A DNA stretch of 64,000 nucleotides from Thermococcus litoralis DSM 5473 (lineage in GTDB: Archaea; Methanobacteriota_B; Thermococci; Thermococcales; Thermococcaceae), in the NCBI RefSeq assembly GCF_000246985.2, contig NC_022084.1, positions 825,246 through 889,245 on the forward strand, in the 5' to 3' direction. Below, piece by piece: positions 1 to 10,562 of this stretch (position 1 is its first letter; every line of letters begins with the position of its first letter). Under the pieces are notes generated by a model, which worked only from the letters and a program-made list of their open reading frames with translations, made no database searches and had not been told where the DNA came from. A program made the position numbers and the translations under genes.

Positions 1-34
1 AGTCCCGCATGCTTGGCCGCTACACCACGGGGCT
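1..34 (-). tRNA. tRNA, 5' half only (probably tRNA-Gln)
   Basis: On the minus strand the sequence begins AGCCCCGTGGTGTAGC and ends at GCGGGACT. This gives a 7-base acceptor strand, a D-arm closing with GCAT, and the 5' side of the anticodon stem (CGGGA) plus C32 and U33. The anticodon lies just outside the window. A first base of A with this D-arm resembles archaeal tRNA-Gln, but tRNA-Glu cannot be excluded. An AT-rich TATA-like stretch (ATTTATAAATA, about 58-70) lies upstream in the right orientation. Confidence 0.8.
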
Positions 35-175
35 GCGCCCGATGTTAAATTAAGCAGGGTATTTATAAATCTTACCCACTTAATAACTTTTCAGAACCAT
101 TTTATTGCCATTTATATGTAAATTTTTTATAGAAATGTTTTTATTTTTGCCATTTAAGTGTACATAGGTGATAAA

Positions 176-2185
176 GTGAAAGTCGTATGTCCTTACTGCG
201 GTTTTGGATGCAAGCTCATCATCGATCCTCAGACACTAACAGTTAGGCCCTACAAGGGAGAACCAAATAAAGGAAGAATATGCCCCAAAGGTCTCTACGC
301 TATGGAATTCGCCCTCTCAAAGGATAGGATCAAAAAGCCTCTGAAACGAGAAAAAAATACCTTAAAGCCTATAACTTGGGGGCAAGCGATCGATGAAATC
401 TCTCATAAACTCCTTGAGATAAGAGAGTTTTATGGCCCCGATGCTGTTGCTTTTATAGCTTCCTCAAAGACTAGCAACGAAGAAAACTATCTTCTACAAA
501 AGATAGCGAGGCTCTTTGGAACCAATAACATAGACAACTGTGCCAGGCTTTGCCATGAAGCCAGTGTTCATGCACTTAAAATGACACTCGGAACAGGAGC
601 CCAAACAAACCCATATGAAGACTTGGAAAAATTTGGGGTCATAATTATCTGGGGTTACAATCCTGCAGAGACACATCCAGTCGTTGTAGACTACATAAGA
701 AAGGCAAAAGAGAGAGGTACAAAGATACTTGTCATCGATGTTCGTGAGACCCTCACAATGCGTTTTGCGGATTACAAACTTATAATAAAGCCTGGAACCG
801 ATGTAGTCCTTGCCAATTCCATTATGCACGTTATAATTAAAGAAGAGCTTTACAACGAAGATTTCATCAAAAAAAGAACAACAGGATTTTCAGAAATTAG
901 AATGGCCACTATGAAATACACCCCCGAATACGCAGAAAGAGTTACTGGAATTGCTGCCTCCCTTATACGAGAAGTTGCAAGAGAATTTGCCCTAGCAGGC
1001 AGTGGAGCAATTATGTGGGGGATGGGGGTAACACAACATGTCTCTGGGGTCGAAAACGTTCTAGCAATAGTAGACCTTGCCCTCCTCTTAGGCTACATAG
1101 GTGAGAGAGGGGGATTATATCCAATGCGAGGGCAGAACAACGTTCAAGGAGCGGCATATATGGGGGCTCTTAGCGAGTTCTTGCCCGGTTATATTCCACT
1201 CGATGATGAAAAGTTCAGAAAAAGGGTTGCTTCTCTTTGGGGCGTCAACGACCTTCCAACAGAAAGAGGGTTATACCTTACGGAACTCTGGGATGCAATT
1301 GAACGGGGAGATTTAATGGCTCTTTACATTGTTGGAGAGAACCCAGCCGTTAGTGAAGCCAACTTCGCTCGGGTTAGGAAGGCCCTTAAAAAGCTAGACT
1401 TATTAGTTGTGCAGGATTTGTTCATGACACAAACAGCCCGTTATGCTCATTATCTCCTCCCTGCCTCGAGTTTCTGTGAAAAGGAAGGCTCGTATATGAA
1501 CAGTGAACGTAGAATTCAATGGAGTGAAAAAGTCATGGAACCCTTGGGAGATTCCAAACCAGATTGGGAGATATTCACAATGCTTGGAAAAGCTTTGGAC
1601 TTGCCTGGGTTCAACTATTCCTCTGTAGAGGAAATAACAGAAGAATATTTTCGTTTGTTTCCTGAACTTGAGGAAAGAGATATAAAAGAACTTAAAGAGA
1701 GCGATGGAATATTCCTCCCAAAGAAAAGACTTCACACATGGGAATTCGCAATGCCCAATGGGAAAGCCCGATTCGTTGCTGTGGAACGGATTTTTCCATG
1801 GGAGAATACCAACAACGATTATCCCTTTGCTCTAACAACAATTAGGCTCATAAATAACTACAACACTGGGGAGATGGCACTGAGAAGTCCTTCCCTGGTC
1901 AAACTTATGGGAGAACCAAAAGCCGTGATAAGCGAGAATGACGCAAGAAGACTGAGAATAAAGGCAGGTGATTTAATAGAAATTGCAACAAGACGTGGGA
2001 AAATTAGAATAAAGGCCGAAATTGGAAAAATTAGGGAAGGAGTTATAGCAATTCCCTTTCACTTTAAAGCAAATAAACTCACCAACAGTGCTCTTAACAA
2101 AGCAGGAACACCGGAACTTAAATTTTCAGCTGCAAGAATAAGAAAACTTAAAACCGAAAGGCCCACTCAGGATAATTACCCGTAA
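176..2185 (+). CDS. Formate dehydrogenase alpha-subunit-like molybdopterin/tungstopterin oxidoreductase
   Basis: Single-subunit member of the molybdopterin oxidoreductase (formate dehydrogenase H) family, about 669 residues. The N-terminus carries the [4Fe-4S] motif CPYCGFGC...CPKG. The segment [12 protein letters not shown] places a cysteine where formate dehydrogenases have Sec/Cys as the Mo/W ligand, followed by the usual His. The C-terminal 120 residues form the dinucleotide-binding domain. A GTG at 158 is in frame, but GTG 176 follows GGTGAT at the usual distance and gives MKVVCPYC, so it is preferred. No beta subunit, accessory hydrogenase or transporter gene is adjacent. The neighbourhood (purT, purP) consumes formate, which suggests but does not prove a role in supplying or handling formate. 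It overlaps the convergent purF by 38 bp. Confidence 0.85.
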   Translation: MKVVCPYCGFGCKLIIDPQTLTVRPYKGEPNKGRICPKGLYAMEFALSKDRIKKPLKREKNTLKPITWGQAIDEISHKLLEIREFYGPDAVAFIASSKTSNEENYLLQKIARLFGTNNIDNCARLCHEASVHALKMTLGTGAQTNPYEDLEKFGVIIIWGYNPAETHPVVVDYIRKAKERGTKILVIDVRETLTMRFADYKLIIKPGTDVVLANSIMHVIIKEELYNEDFIKKRTTGFSEIRMATMKYTPEYAERVTGIAASLIREVAREFALAGSGAIMWGMGVTQHVSGVENVLAIVDLALLLGYIGERGGLYPMRGQNNVQGAAYMGALSEFLPGYIPLDDEKFRKRVASLWGVNDLPTERGLYLTELWDAIERGDLMALYIVGENPAVSEANFARVRKALKKLDLLVVQDLFMTQTARYAHYLLPASSFCEKEGSYMNSERRIQWSEKVMEPLGDSKPDWEIFTMLGKALDLPGFNYSSVEEITEEYFRLFPELEERDIKELKESDGIFLPKKRLHTWEFAMPNGKARFVAVERIFPWENTNNDYPFALTTIRLINNYNTGEMALRSPSLVKLMGEPKAVISENDARRLRIKAGDLIEIATRRGKIRIKAEIGKIREGVIAIPFHFKANKLTNSALNKAGTPELKFSAARIRKLKTERPTQDNYP

Positions 2186-3479
2186 GGCATGCTAGGCAGA
2201 GATCTCTTTTTCCTACAGCTTTTTTTAGACCCTCAACAGTAAGATAAGACAAACTATCCGCTCCAATTACTTTTCTAACCTTCTCTATGCCCCCAAAAGC
2301 TGCTATCAACTCATGTCTGGTCGGAATGTCTATTCCCATATAGCAAGGATGTTTTATAGGGGGAGAGGCTATTCTTACATGCACTTCTCTTGCACCGGCA
2401 TTCCGTAACATCGCTACTATCCTTTTCATTGTAGTGCCCCTCACTATGGAATCATCTACAATAACAACACGCTTTCCATCAATAATATCCCTAACAGGAG
2501 AAAGTTTGAGCTTTACTTTTAACTCCCTGTAGAATTGGCCAGGCATTATAAAGGTCCTCCCAATATAACGGTTTTTTATCAAGCCTTCAGCATATGGAAT
2601 CCCGCTCACCTGGGAAAAGCCTAATGCAGCTGCTCTTCCCGAATCTGGCACTGGAATGACAACGTCAGCACTTGCAGGACTCTCACGTGCAAGTTCCTGC
2701 CCCATCTTAACCCTTGCTTTATAAACACTCACTCCATCAAGAACACTATCTGGCCTCGCAAAGTAGATGTACTCAAAAACACAATGATAATGGCTCTCAT
2801 TAACTAAAACTTTACTCTCAACATCTTCAGAAATCAAAAACACCTCCCCAGGCTTTATATCCCTAATTTCATCTACAAAAAGCCTCAACGCAGAATCTTC
2901 GGAAGCAAAATAGTGACCATCCCCTATGCCATAGCTGAGGGGTCTAAAGCCGAGGGGGTCTCTAGCAACCAATATTTTGCCATTAAAAAGAAAAGCCACA
3001 GAATAAGCCCCTTTAACCTCATTAAAAACCGCTTTCATGGCTTCGAATTCGTCACCAGTTTCCTTCAGGTGCCAGAGAAAAGATATTCCTAAAAGCTCCG
3101 AATCAACAGAATGCCTGAACTTTACTCCCCTCTTTTCATATTCCCCCTTCAAGGGTATGAAATTCGTGAGAGTCCCATTGTGTGCCACAGCGATTTCTTT
3201 TCCACAACAAAAAGTTTGTAAGGGTTGAGTCTCATTAAGAGAACCTGATGTTGAGTAGCGAACATGAGCTATGGCCATGTTTGACCTAAGCCTTGCAAGC
3301 TCACTGCCCCGAAAAACCTCTGAAACCAATCCTCTACCAGATAGGGTTCTTATTTTATGTTTCCATACGCTTATTCCCGCACTCTCTTGCCCCCTATGCT
3401 GAAGAGCCATGAGAGCATAATACGCTTTTCTAGAAGCGTTCTCTGCCTTGGTTGCAAAGATTCCGCATTTTTCTCTCAT
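2148..3479 (-). CDS. purF: Amidophosphoribosyltransferase (glutamine PRPP amidotransferase)
   Basis: Commits PRPP to purine synthesis by transferring ammonia from glutamine, yielding 5-phosphoribosylamine. The N-terminal Ntn glutaminase domain starts MREKCGIF, so Cys5 should become the nucleophile after removal of a short propeptide. [10 protein letters not shown] and HNGTLTN are recognisable. The C-terminal phosphoribosyltransferase domain has the PRPP loop [13 protein letters not shown]. Cysteines at YHCVF, HPCYMG and LCLACL match the four ligands of the Bacillus-type [4Fe-4S] cluster. Length 443 aa is normal. It is divergent from purC across a 160-bp regulatory region, and its 3' end overlaps the convergent formate dehydrogenase-like gene. 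Confidence 0.95.
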   Translation of the reverse strand: MREKCGIFATKAENASRKAYYALMALQHRGQESAGISVWKHKIRTLSGRGLVSEVFRGSELARLRSNMAIAHVRYSTSGSLNETQPLQTFCCGKEIAVAHNGTLTNFIPLKGEYEKRGVKFRHSVDSELLGISFLWHLKETGDEFEAMKAVFNEVKGAYSVAFLFNGKILVARDPLGFRPLSYGIGDGHYFASEDSALRLFVDEIRDIKPGEVFLISEDVESKVLVNESHYHCVFEYIYFARPDSVLDGVSVYKARVKMGQELARESPASADVVIPVPDSGRAAALGFSQVSGIPYAEGLIKNRYIGRTFIMPGQFYRELKVKLKLSPVRDIIDGKRVVIVDDSIVRGTTMKRIVAMLRNAGAREVHVRIASPPIKHPCYMGIDIPTRHELIAAFGGIEKVRKVIGADSLSYLTVEGLKKAVGKRDLCLACLTGNYPEWAFRF

Positions 3480-3574
3480 AGCCTTCCCCGTGAATCCTTG
3501 ACTTTTAAATGTTAATTAATCGCAAATATTCCAATGTAACTTACCACTCTTAACTTAAAAACTTTGCCCATATA

Positions 3575-3590
3575 TTAACATAAAAATGAC
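3575..3590. promoter_or_regulatory. Purine box between purF and purC
   Basis: TTAACATAAAAATGAC is a copy, in reverse orientation, of the ACATTTTTATGT element found before other purine genes here. It is followed toward purC by AAAATAAAAC and a TATA-like CTTAAATATT. The position just upstream of BRE/TATA suggests binding by a regulator. The regulator is unknown to me. Confidence 0.55.
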
Positions 3591-3639
3591 AAAATAAAAC
3601 TTAAATATTCTAAAATTTTACATAAATATGGTGATGCAA

Positions 3640-4335
3640 ATGGAAGTTTATGAAGGGAAAGCGAAGAAAATGATGCCTATGGATGATGGAAAAATAATAA
3701 TGGAGTTCAAGGACGATGCTACAGCTTTTAATGGAGAAAAAAAGGCACAATTCAAGGGCAAAGGATGGCTTAACGCTCAAATAAGTGCTCTCCTTTTCAA
3801 GATCTTGGAAGAGAAGGGCATAAAAACTCATTTCATAGGTGTTGCTGGCGACAACAGGCTTATCGTAGAAAAACTTCAAATGTTTCCCGTCGAAGTTGTT
3901 GTTAGGAATGTAGTTGCTGGGAGTTTGAAAAAGAGAATCCCCCTAGAAGAGGGCTCTGAACTTCCAGAGCCTATAATAGAACTTTACTACAAAAACGATG
4001 ACCTTGGAGATCCAATGATAAACTATTATCATGCAAAAATTCTCGGTATAGATGAAAAAGAGATTAAAGAGATGGAAAAGATAGCACTCAAAGTTAACGA
4101 GATTTTACAAGAATATTTCAAAGAAAGAGGAATTTTATTGGTAGATTTTAAGCTCGAATTTGGTAAAAACGAGAAAGGCGAGATAATCCTTGCAGACGAG
4201 ATAAGTCCAGATACCTGCCGCTTCTGGGATGCAAAGACAAAAGAAAGTTTAGACAAAGATGTGTTCCGTTTTAACAAGGGAGATTTAATATCGGCGTATG
4301 AGAAGATTTACAGACGCATAACTGGCACTTTCTGA
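3640..4335 (+). CDS. purC: SAICAR synthetase (phosphoribosylaminoimidazole-succinocarboxamide synthase)
   Basis: Joins CAIR and aspartate with ATP to make SAICAR. The 231-aa product begins MEVYEGKAKKM and contains KIIMEFKDDATAFNG, the ATP-binding glycine-rich start of the family, plus VEVVVRNVVAGS and DEISPDTCRFW near the C-terminus, both strongly conserved in PurC. An upstream in-frame ATG (3628) overlaps the GGTGAT ribosome binding site, so 3640 is the better start. A second, diverged purC-like gene lies at 29151-29810; this copy has the standard motifs and a purine box and is probably the housekeeping enzyme. Confidence 0.95.
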   Translation: MEVYEGKAKKMMPMDDGKIIMEFKDDATAFNGEKKAQFKGKGWLNAQISALLFKILEEKGIKTHFIGVAGDNRLIVEKLQMFPVEVVVRNVVAGSLKKRIPLEEGSELPEPIIELYYKNDDLGDPMINYYHAKILGIDEKEIKEMEKIALKVNEILQEYFKERGILLVDFKLEFGKNEKGEIILADEISPDTCRFWDAKTKESLDKDVFRFNKGDLISAYEKIYRRITGTF

Positions 4336-4355
4336 GCTTTCCTACTACTTCCTAA

Positions 4356-6263
4356 CTATTTTTTTATGAAGCTTTGTAGTCTGGTATCTTGCAAATGATC
4401 GTATATCTCATCGATTTTTTCAGGATCAAGACCGATAGTTTTTCCCATTCCAAATTTTTTGACCCATAGGGTTACTATATTAGATTCAAAATCAAATTGA
4501 AGACTGCATTCGAATGTTTCATACAATTCAACAACCTCTTCAATGAGAAACCTTACTAGACCCTCTATATCCTCTGTATAATCGACATTTTCTGGCGGTT
4601 TTAGGAGTGATCTAAAGAATTTTGAGGAATACCCTGCCTCTATGAGAGGTTTCAGATTTTCTTGTAATTGCCTTTGTGCTTCAATGGTGGGTTTTAGTGC
4701 TTCCGTGATTGCTTTTAAATTTTCTTCCAGTTGTCTTTGCATTTTTGTAATTGGTTCTGCAAAGGAGGTTTCTACTTCTTGAGCATGATCAGAAAGTTCC
4801 TCAAAAGACTCAACCGCGGAATCATGACGCCAATCTTGCTTGTCTTGGTCGAACCCAACAATTTTTTCACTTAAAGACAAAATACATTTTGTCCAAGCAT
4901 AAAGCACATTAAATATGGCATTCTTGTCATCGATGTGAATTGGCGCTTTTGTCTCAAAACCAGGGAGGAATAGTGTTGAAGACGTAGTCACAGGTGGAAG
5001 CAATAACCGCTTAATCATCCGTATAATTTCTGTAAAATCTTTCATTGAACTCCTCAATAGCTGGGACAACTCTTCTTCTTTTAGCTCGTCCAAAAGCTCA
5101 AAAATGAAATCTATACCTGAAACTGCAGCCGATGTTCTGGGAGCTTGGAGGAAAGATTCTTTTTGATCGAGATATGTAGAATGCTCAAGATATTTTAGAG
5201 TTTCCTCTACTAGCAATGAAGTGAGCTCTGTTGGCACTTTCTCTTGCCTAAGTATATTCCTAAGAATCCCGTAATATACCTTGTAAAAGTTTTTAGAATA
5301 TATCATGCTTAACCTCGTGATTATGCCGTAAAATATCCTGTGTAACCTGAAAATTCTTTCCACCGTAAAGTTATCCAAGTTTATATCAGACAGCTCTTCC
5401 TGATGTCTTTTAAATAACCCAATGTAGATTTTGCTTAAGCTTTTAACGAGAGTTTCAATTGAATCTTGAGGAAGTACTGGTCCAGTATCTTCTAATGTTC
5501 CTATTATAAGATCTGTCATTTCAAATATCTGGATAAGGGAGTTAATTTCTTCAGAAGGTTCCAAATTTTCCTGAGGATTGTATTCTTCTGTAAGCTTTAA
5601 TAATTGTTTAAGCACTTCCTCCGATTCGTGCTGTAATGTTGTGTCTTTTAGAGACATGATCAGCAAGTTGGATATTGCCTTGAATTTGTTAACTACTTCC
5701 TCAATACGGGGAGAATTACCTTTGTTCTCTTTCTTGTTCTTGTTTATTATCTCTTGGGCAAGTTTTGAGGGGGTGACACTCATGACTTCTATTAAATGAC
5801 GGTAAATTATAGCTAATAACAATGCCGACACAAAAAATTCCGCAAATAGTAATATCCGAAGGAGGATGTAATTATATCTAACTTCAAAATTTGCTATATC
5901 CTGATAATATGGATACATAATAAGCAAAACCGAGAGTATAGAGAGGGATGCAAATAAGGGAAATACGTATTTCCTAACTCTACCCACCGCAAATTGAAGT
6001 CCTGCATGCCCATATTTATTGTGAAGATACGAAGCATAAAATGCAAATGGGATTGCAATCAATGCAGCAAAGGCTTGGATTATGGCGCTTCCTAAATATT
6101 TTAATGTTCCAGATTTCACAAATTCATTGTCAATAGGTATCATTTTAATGAGAATTGCAACTATCAGGAGTATTATGACCACGAATGAAACAGTTGCTCT
6201 ATATCTCCATTTGTTATCGCTCATTATGCTTAGTATGTCTTCTGTGAATAAAAAGATTATCAT
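4356..6263 (-). CDS. Predicted four-helix membrane protein with long cytoplasmic tail
   Basis: About 635 residues, not assigned to a family. Four hydrophobic helices lie in roughly the first 165 residues (near 27-45, 60-81, 104-122 and 136-160). A long, mostly helical, charged region follows. Around residues 510-555 there is an internal repeat, QRQLEENLK...QRQLQENLK, consistent with a coiled coil. There is no obvious catalytic motif. The start is uncertain: TTG 6272, ATG 6263 and a later ATG before SDNKWRYR are possible, and none has a strong ribosome binding site. It sits between purC and purM without a purine box and looks like an insertion into the purine cluster. Confidence 0.7.
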   Translation of the reverse strand: MIIFLFTEDILSIMSDNKWRYRATVSFVVIILLIVAILIKMIPIDNEFVKSGTLKYLGSAIIQAFAALIAIPFAFYASYLHNKYGHAGLQFAVGRVRKYVFPLFASLSILSVLLIMYPYYQDIANFEVRYNYILLRILLFAEFFVSALLLAIIYRHLIEVMSVTPSKLAQEIINKNKKENKGNSPRIEEVVNKFKAISNLLIMSLKDTTLQHESEEVLKQLLKLTEEYNPQENLEPSEEINSLIQIFEMTDLIIGTLEDTGPVLPQDSIETLVKSLSKIYIGLFKRHQEELSDINLDNFTVERIFRLHRIFYGIITRLSMIYSKNFYKVYYGILRNILRQEKVPTELTSLLVEETLKYLEHSTYLDQKESFLQAPRTSAAVSGIDFIFELLDELKEEELSQLLRSSMKDFTEIIRMIKRLLLPPVTTSSTLFLPGFETKAPIHIDDKNAIFNVLYAWTKCILSLSEKIVGFDQDKQDWRHDSAVESFEELSDHAQEVETSFAEPITKMQRQLEENLKAITEALKPTIEAQRQLQENLKPLIEAGYSSKFFRSLLKPPENVDYTEDIEGLVRFLIEEVVELYETFECSLQFDFESNIVTLWVKKFGMGKTIGLDPEKIDEIYDHLQDTRLQSFIKK

Positions 6264-6287
6264 TGAAATCAAAATTTCTAACCCTAA

Positions 6288-7292
6288 TTAAAGCCCCACT
6301 CTGTAGTTCTCCACCCTTATTCCGGGCTCTTCTGTTACAACACCAAGCTCAAAGCTCTCAAAGTGCTTGTTCAAAACATTCAATGCTGCATCCTTCTCTT
6401 CTTGGGAAACAACTACCACCATGCCTACGCCCATGTTAAATACCCTAAACATCTCCTCCAGCGGAACACCATTTTCATAGATCAGTTTGAAAATCCCGCT
6501 GATTGGTGGCATTTCAAGAGAAAAACCATGATTCGTGAGGCGCTTGAGGTTTAATAACCCTCCACCGGTGATGTGAGCTAATCCATGAACTTCCACTTCC
6601 CTCAAAAGCTCCAAAATTGGTTTAACATATATCCTCGTGGGTTCAAGTAAATGTTCCCAAATCTTTTTGCCTTCAAATTCATATTCAAGTCCGTACTTAG
6701 GTATTAGGAGTTTTCTTGCAAGGGTCAGCCCATTAGAATGAATTCCTGAGCTTGAGATACCTATCACCGCATCCCCCGGCTTTATTTCCTTTCCGTTTAT
6801 CACTTTATTTTTCTCGGCAACACCGATAGCCGTACCGGCAAGGTCAAAGCCGTTCACAAGCTCCGGCAAGACTGCGGTTTCGCCACCAACTATAGCTATC
6901 CCCGACTGTTTTGCTCCCTCATAAAGGCCTTTTGCTATCTCCTGAAAAATTTCTCTATTTGGTTCATTAACTGCAAGATAGTCCACCAAAGCCACTGGCT
7001 CCGCCCCAACACATATCAAATCATTCACGTTCATCGCTATCATGTCGATTCCAATGGTATCATATTTTCCAACTGCCTCTGCAACTAAGGTTTTAGTTCC
7101 AACTCCATCCGTTGTCATCGCAAGGTAAAAGTCTCCAAAGTCCATCAACGCAGCATAATGACCTATATCAGCCTTAGGTTCACCCATTTTTCCCTTCCTA
7201 AACTCAAAAGTTGCTTTTGCAAGAGAAATTATTCCTTTTAGAGCCTGTTGAGTCTTTTCATCATCAACACCAGCTTGCGCATAAGTCAACAT
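6288..7292 (-). CDS. purM: Phosphoribosylformylglycinamidine cyclo-ligase (AIR synthetase)
   Basis: Closes FGAM to AIR with ATP. The 334-aa protein begins [10 protein letters not shown] and shows the PurM motifs [41 protein letters not shown] and AHITGGG. The longer frame to 7352 is rejected because GGTGATAATC directly precedes ATG 7292. AIR is the branch point to both IMP and the ThiC reaction encoded at 29810-31099. The gene is divergent from purT and shares a purine box with it. Confidence 0.95.
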   Translation of the reverse strand: MLTYAQAGVDDEKTQQALKGIISLAKATFEFRKGKMGEPKADIGHYAALMDFGDFYLAMTTDGVGTKTLVAEAVGKYDTIGIDMIAMNVNDLICVGAEPVALVDYLAVNEPNREIFQEIAKGLYEGAKQSGIAIVGGETAVLPELVNGFDLAGTAIGVAEKNKVINGKEIKPGDAVIGISSSGIHSNGLTLARKLLIPKYGLEYEFEGKKIWEHLLEPTRIYVKPILELLREVEVHGLAHITGGGLLNLKRLTNHGFSLEMPPISGIFKLIYENGVPLEEMFRVFNMGVGMVVVVSQEEKDAALNVLNKHFESFELGVVTEEPGIRVENYRVGL

Positions 7293-7335
7293 GATTATCA
7301 CCGGAAGATGTTTGAGAGAAGGATTTAAAAGTTTT

Positions 7336-7351
7336 ATCATTTTTATGTTCA
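7336..7351. promoter_or_regulatory. Shared purine box between purM and purT
   Basis: ATCATTTTTATGTTC is followed on the plus strand by an AAACTCTTAAATATT-type TATA region for purT. Read on the minus strand, the same palindrome (GAACATAAAAATGAT) is followed by an ACTTTTAAATCC TATA region for purM. One site appears to serve both divergent promoters. Confidence 0.6.
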
Positions 7352-7412
7352 AAAACTCTTAAATATTCCCAAAGTTTTAACATACAAACGTCAATAAATT
7401 TAGGTGATACCC

Positions 7413-8702
7413 ATGATAAGCATTAGAGATGAAATTGGAACCCCCCTAACTGATTCTGCTGTTAAAATTCTCCTTCTTGGGAGTGGCGAACTTGGAAAAG
7501 AGATAACCATAGAGGCCCAGAGATTAGGAATCGAGGTTATCGCAGTCGATCGATATCCAAATGCCCCCGCCATGCAGGTTGCTCACAAAAGCTACGTAGG
7601 CAATATGAAAGATAAGGACTTCCTCTGGAGCATTGTGGAGAGGGAAAAACCTGACGCAATAGTGCCGGAAATAGAGGCAATAAACCTTGATGCACTCTTT
7701 GAGATTGAAAAGGAAGGTTATTTTGTAGTACCAAATGCTAAAGCTACCTGGATAGCCATGCATAGAGAAAGAACTCGTGAGACCCTTGCAAAAGAAGCAA
7801 AGGTCCCAACATCTCGTTACGCATATGCAACAACCCTGGATGAGCTCTATGATGCATGTGAAAAGATAGGTTACCCCTGTCACACTAAGGCCATAATGAG
7901 CTCCAGTGGAAAAGGTTCTTACTTCGTTAAAGGGCCCGAAGATGTTCCTAAAGCGTGGGAAGTGGCAAAGAAAAAGGCAAGGGGAAGTGCTGATAAGATA
8001 ATCGTTGAGGAGCATATAGACTTTGATGTTGAGATTACCGAATTAGCGGTTAGGCACTTCGATGAGAACGGAAAAATTGTAACGACCTTCCCAAAGCCTG
8101 TTGGCCATTACCAAATTGAAGGAGATTACCACTCAAGCTGGCAGCCTGCAGAGATAAGTGAAAAGGCCGAGTGTGAGGTGTATAGAATAGCTAAACGCAT
8201 AACTGATGTTCTCGGAGGTCTTGGAATATTTGGTGTCGAGATGTTTGTTAAAGGAGACAAAGTATGGGCCAACGAAGTTTCTCCAAGACCCCACGACACT
8301 GGAATGGTAACCATGGCTTCCCATCCAACTGGTTTTTCTGAATTTGGACTCCACGTTAGAGCTGTGTTGGGCCTCCCGATTCCAGCTGTTGAGGAAAACG
8401 GCATCAGGAAGTTCCCGATTTTAACTCCTGCAGCAACTCACGTAATCCTTTCAAATCAAGAAGGTTATGCCCCAAAGTTTAGGAATATCTTCAAAGGCCT
8501 AAACGTACCAAATACAACAATAAGACTCTTCGGGAAGCCTGAAGCATACAAGGGGAGACGTCTTGGTGTGGCACTAGCATGGGACAAGGATGTAGAGGTT
8601 GCGAAGAGAAAAGCAGAAGCAGTCGCTCACATGATTGAGCTGAGAACAAGAAGCGGTGAATGGCAGAGTCAGGATTATGAAAAAAGAAAACATCTGCTTT
8701 AG
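7413..8702 (+). CDS. purT: Formate-dependent phosphoribosylglycinamide formyltransferase
   Basis: Converts GAR, formate and ATP to FGAR, the folate-free alternative to PurN. The 429-aa ATP-grasp protein has KILLLGSGELGKE, IEVIAVDRY, PEIEAI, MSSSGKGSYFV (ATP-grasp loop), VWANEVSPRPHDTGMVT and a C-terminal EVAKRKAEAVAH segment, all close to bacterial PurT. The start at 7413 follows GGTGATACCC; the in-frame GTG at 7404 lies inside the ribosome binding site. With PurP this makes both formyl-transfer steps of purine synthesis formate-dependent, which fits the lack of any purN or purH in the window. Confidence 0.95.
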   Translation: MISIRDEIGTPLTDSAVKILLLGSGELGKEITIEAQRLGIEVIAVDRYPNAPAMQVAHKSYVGNMKDKDFLWSIVEREKPDAIVPEIEAINLDALFEIEKEGYFVVPNAKATWIAMHRERTRETLAKEAKVPTSRYAYATTLDELYDACEKIGYPCHTKAIMSSSGKGSYFVKGPEDVPKAWEVAKKKARGSADKIIVEEHIDFDVEITELAVRHFDENGKIVTTFPKPVGHYQIEGDYHSSWQPAEISEKAECEVYRIAKRITDVLGGLGIFGVEMFVKGDKVWANEVSPRPHDTGMVTMASHPTGFSEFGLHVRAVLGLPIPAVEENGIRKFPILTPAATHVILSNQEGYAPKFRNIFKGLNVPNTTIRLFGKPEAYKGRRLGVALAWDKDVEVAKRKAEAVAHMIELRTRSGEWQSQDYEKRKHLL

Positions 8703-8726
8703 GCCCTTTAATTTTTAATGAGAATA

Positions 8727-9158
8727 TTAGGCCTTCATTTTCTCCCTGTACTCTTCAAGCTTTCTCCTCAAGCTTTCATCTTTCAATGCTAGGATTTCTA
8801 TCGCTAGCAATGCCGCGTTCTTTCCGTTATCAATTCCAACCGCAGCAACCGGCACGCCCGGAGGCATCTGGGCAATGCTCAGGAGAGCATCCAATCCGCC
8901 AAGCTTTGCCGAAACGGGGACTCCAATAACGGGTTTGGTTGTGTGAGAAGCTATAACGCCGGGTAAAGCAGCGCTTAATCCCGCTATGGCAATGAAAACA
9001 TCGTAGTCCTTCCTCGCAAGCTCCTCAACTTTTTTAGGGTTCCTGTGAGCTGAAGCCACTTCAACATCGTAACTAACTCCAAACTCATCAAACACCTTAG
9101 TGACTTTTTCCGCTATGTGTGAATCACTTTTGCTACCCATTACAACGAGCACCTTCAT
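8727..9158 (-). CDS. purE: N5-carboxyaminoimidazole ribonucleotide mutase (class I or II PurE)
   Basis: Moves the carboxyl group to make CAIR. The compact 143-aa product has the whole family core: [51 protein letters not shown], and [22 protein letters not shown]. No purK is seen in the window (the ATP-grasp gene next door is purT). Without PurK the enzyme could act as a direct AIR carboxylase (class II), but this cannot be settled from the sequence alone. It is divergent from purD across a shared purine box. Confidence 0.95.
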   Translation of the reverse strand: MKVLVVMGSKSDSHIAEKVTKVFDEFGVSYDVEVASAHRNPKKVEELARKDYDVFIAIAGLSAALPGVIASHTTKPVIGVPVSAKLGGLDALLSIAQMPPGVPVAAVGIDNGKNAALLAIEILALKDESLRRKLEEYREKMKA

Positions 9159-9204
9159 GCTATCACCACATTGTTCTCTGACTTTTTCCCTTTATAAATT
9201 TTGC

Positions 9205-9216
9205 CATTTTTATGTT
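9205..9216. promoter_or_regulatory. Shared purine box between purE and purD
   Basis: CATTTTTATGTT precedes AAGCTTAAAAATACC (TATA) toward purD. On the minus strand AACATAAAAATGGC precedes AATTTATAAAGGG (TATA) toward purE. This is the same arrangement as at purM/purT. Confidence 0.6.
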
Positions 9217-9265
9217 AAAACAAAGCTTAAAAATACCAAATTTTAACAAATTTATGGTGAAGCTC

Positions 9266-10561
9266 ATGCGTGTTCTACTCGTTGGTGCCGGTGGAAGGGA
9301 AAGTGCAATCGCCGAAGCTCTTTCAAAGGATGCAGAGCTTTATGTTGTTGCAAAACATAAGAATCCGGGGATTATGAGATTAGCAAAGGATTATGGGCTT
9401 GCAAAAGAGACCGATGTTCAAAAAGTCCTCGATTTTGCCCTGAAATGGGGCGTGGATTTAGCGTTCATCGGTCCGGAAGCCCCTTTGGAGAAGGGAATCG
9501 TGAACGTCCTTGAGGAAAACGGCACCCCAACCGTAGGCCCTACAAAAGAAGCTGCTCAACTCGAAACGAATAAGGCCTTTGCGAGGCAACTGATGGAGAA
9601 ATACAAAATCCCCGGAAGAAAACTCTTCAGGGTTTTTGATGACATTGAAGAGATGAAAGCATGGATTGATGAGTTTGGAAAGCCAGTTGTTGTTAAACCC
9701 CTTGGACTCACCGGCGGCAAAGGAGTCAAAGTTGTCGGATACCAATTGAAGGACAACGAAGAGGCAAAAGGGTATGCAAAGGCTCTCATAGAAAAAGACG
9801 GAAAGGTTCTCATAGAGGAGCGCACAGATGGTGTTGAATTCACATTCCAGGTTTTTACTGATGGAAAGAAAGTTATTCCAATGCCTCTGGCCCAGGATTA
9901 CCCCCATGCTTATGAAGGCGATGTAGGCCCAATAACTGGCGGCATGGGTTCTTATTCCTGCGAAAACCATCTTCTACCCTTTATCCCAAAGGATGACTAC
10001 GAGAAAGCCCTTGAAACGCTTAAAGCCACAATCGATGCTATGAGAAAAAATGGAACACCATACAAAGGCATTCTCTACGGCCAGTTCATGCTTGCAAACG
10101 ATGAGCCGAAGATAATAGAGTTCAATGCCCGCTTTGGTGATCCAGAGGCCATGAATGTTCTACCAATTTTGAAAACTTCCCTTGTGGAGATCGGGGAGGG
10201 AATCATCGATGGTAACTTAAAGAAAGCTGAATTCGAGCAAAAAGCAACAGTTGTGAAGTATGTTGCCCCCAAAGGATACCCCACTAATCCAATAAAAGGA
10301 GTTAAACTTCAAATCAACGAAGATAAAATCAGAGAAGAAGGGGCTAAAGTTTACTATGCATCAATTGATGAGAACTTCACAATGCTCGGCTCAAGGGCTC
10401 TGGCCATTGTGGGAGTAGCTGATTCTTTAGAGGAAGCTGAAAAGATAGCTTCTCATGGGATAAAGCACGTTAATGGAGATATCTTCTACCGCAGAGATGT
10501 AGGAACTAAGGAAAGTATTGCAAAAAGAATCGAGATTATGAAAACAATTAGAGGTGAATGA
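9266..10561 (+). CDS. purD: Phosphoribosylamine-glycine ligase (GAR synthetase)
   Basis: Ligates glycine to phosphoribosylamine with ATP. The 431-aa product begins MRVLLVGAGGRESAIA and contains AFIGPEAPLEKGIV, PTKEAAQLETNKAFA, VVVKPLGLTGGKGVKVV (ATP-grasp loop), EERTDGVEFTFQ, GPITGGMGSY and EFNARFGDPEAMNVLP. Upstream in-frame ATGs at 9212 and 9254 are rejected because GGTGAAGCTC leads directly into ATG 9266. Its last codons contain the ribosome binding site of the next gene, so the two are co-translated. Confidence 0.95.
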   Translation: MRVLLVGAGGRESAIAEALSKDAELYVVAKHKNPGIMRLAKDYGLAKETDVQKVLDFALKWGVDLAFIGPEAPLEKGIVNVLEENGTPTVGPTKEAAQLETNKAFARQLMEKYKIPGRKLFRVFDDIEEMKAWIDEFGKPVVVKPLGLTGGKGVKVVGYQLKDNEEAKGYAKALIEKDGKVLIEERTDGVEFTFQVFTDGKKVIPMPLAQDYPHAYEGDVGPITGGMGSYSCENHLLPFIPKDDYEKALETLKATIDAMRKNGTPYKGILYGQFMLANDEPKIIEFNARFGDPEAMNVLPILKTSLVEIGEGIIDGNLKKAEFEQKATVVKYVAPKGYPTNPIKGVKLQINEDKIREEGAKVYYASIDENFTMLGSRALAIVGVADSLEEAEKIASHGIKHVNGDIFYRRDVGTKESIAKRIEIMKTIRGE

Positions 10562-10562
10562 A

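Noticed and set aside
61-2185. Selenocysteine codon in the formate dehydrogenase-like gene
   Set aside because: The ligand position is an ordinary TGC/TGT cysteine and there is no in-frame TGA.
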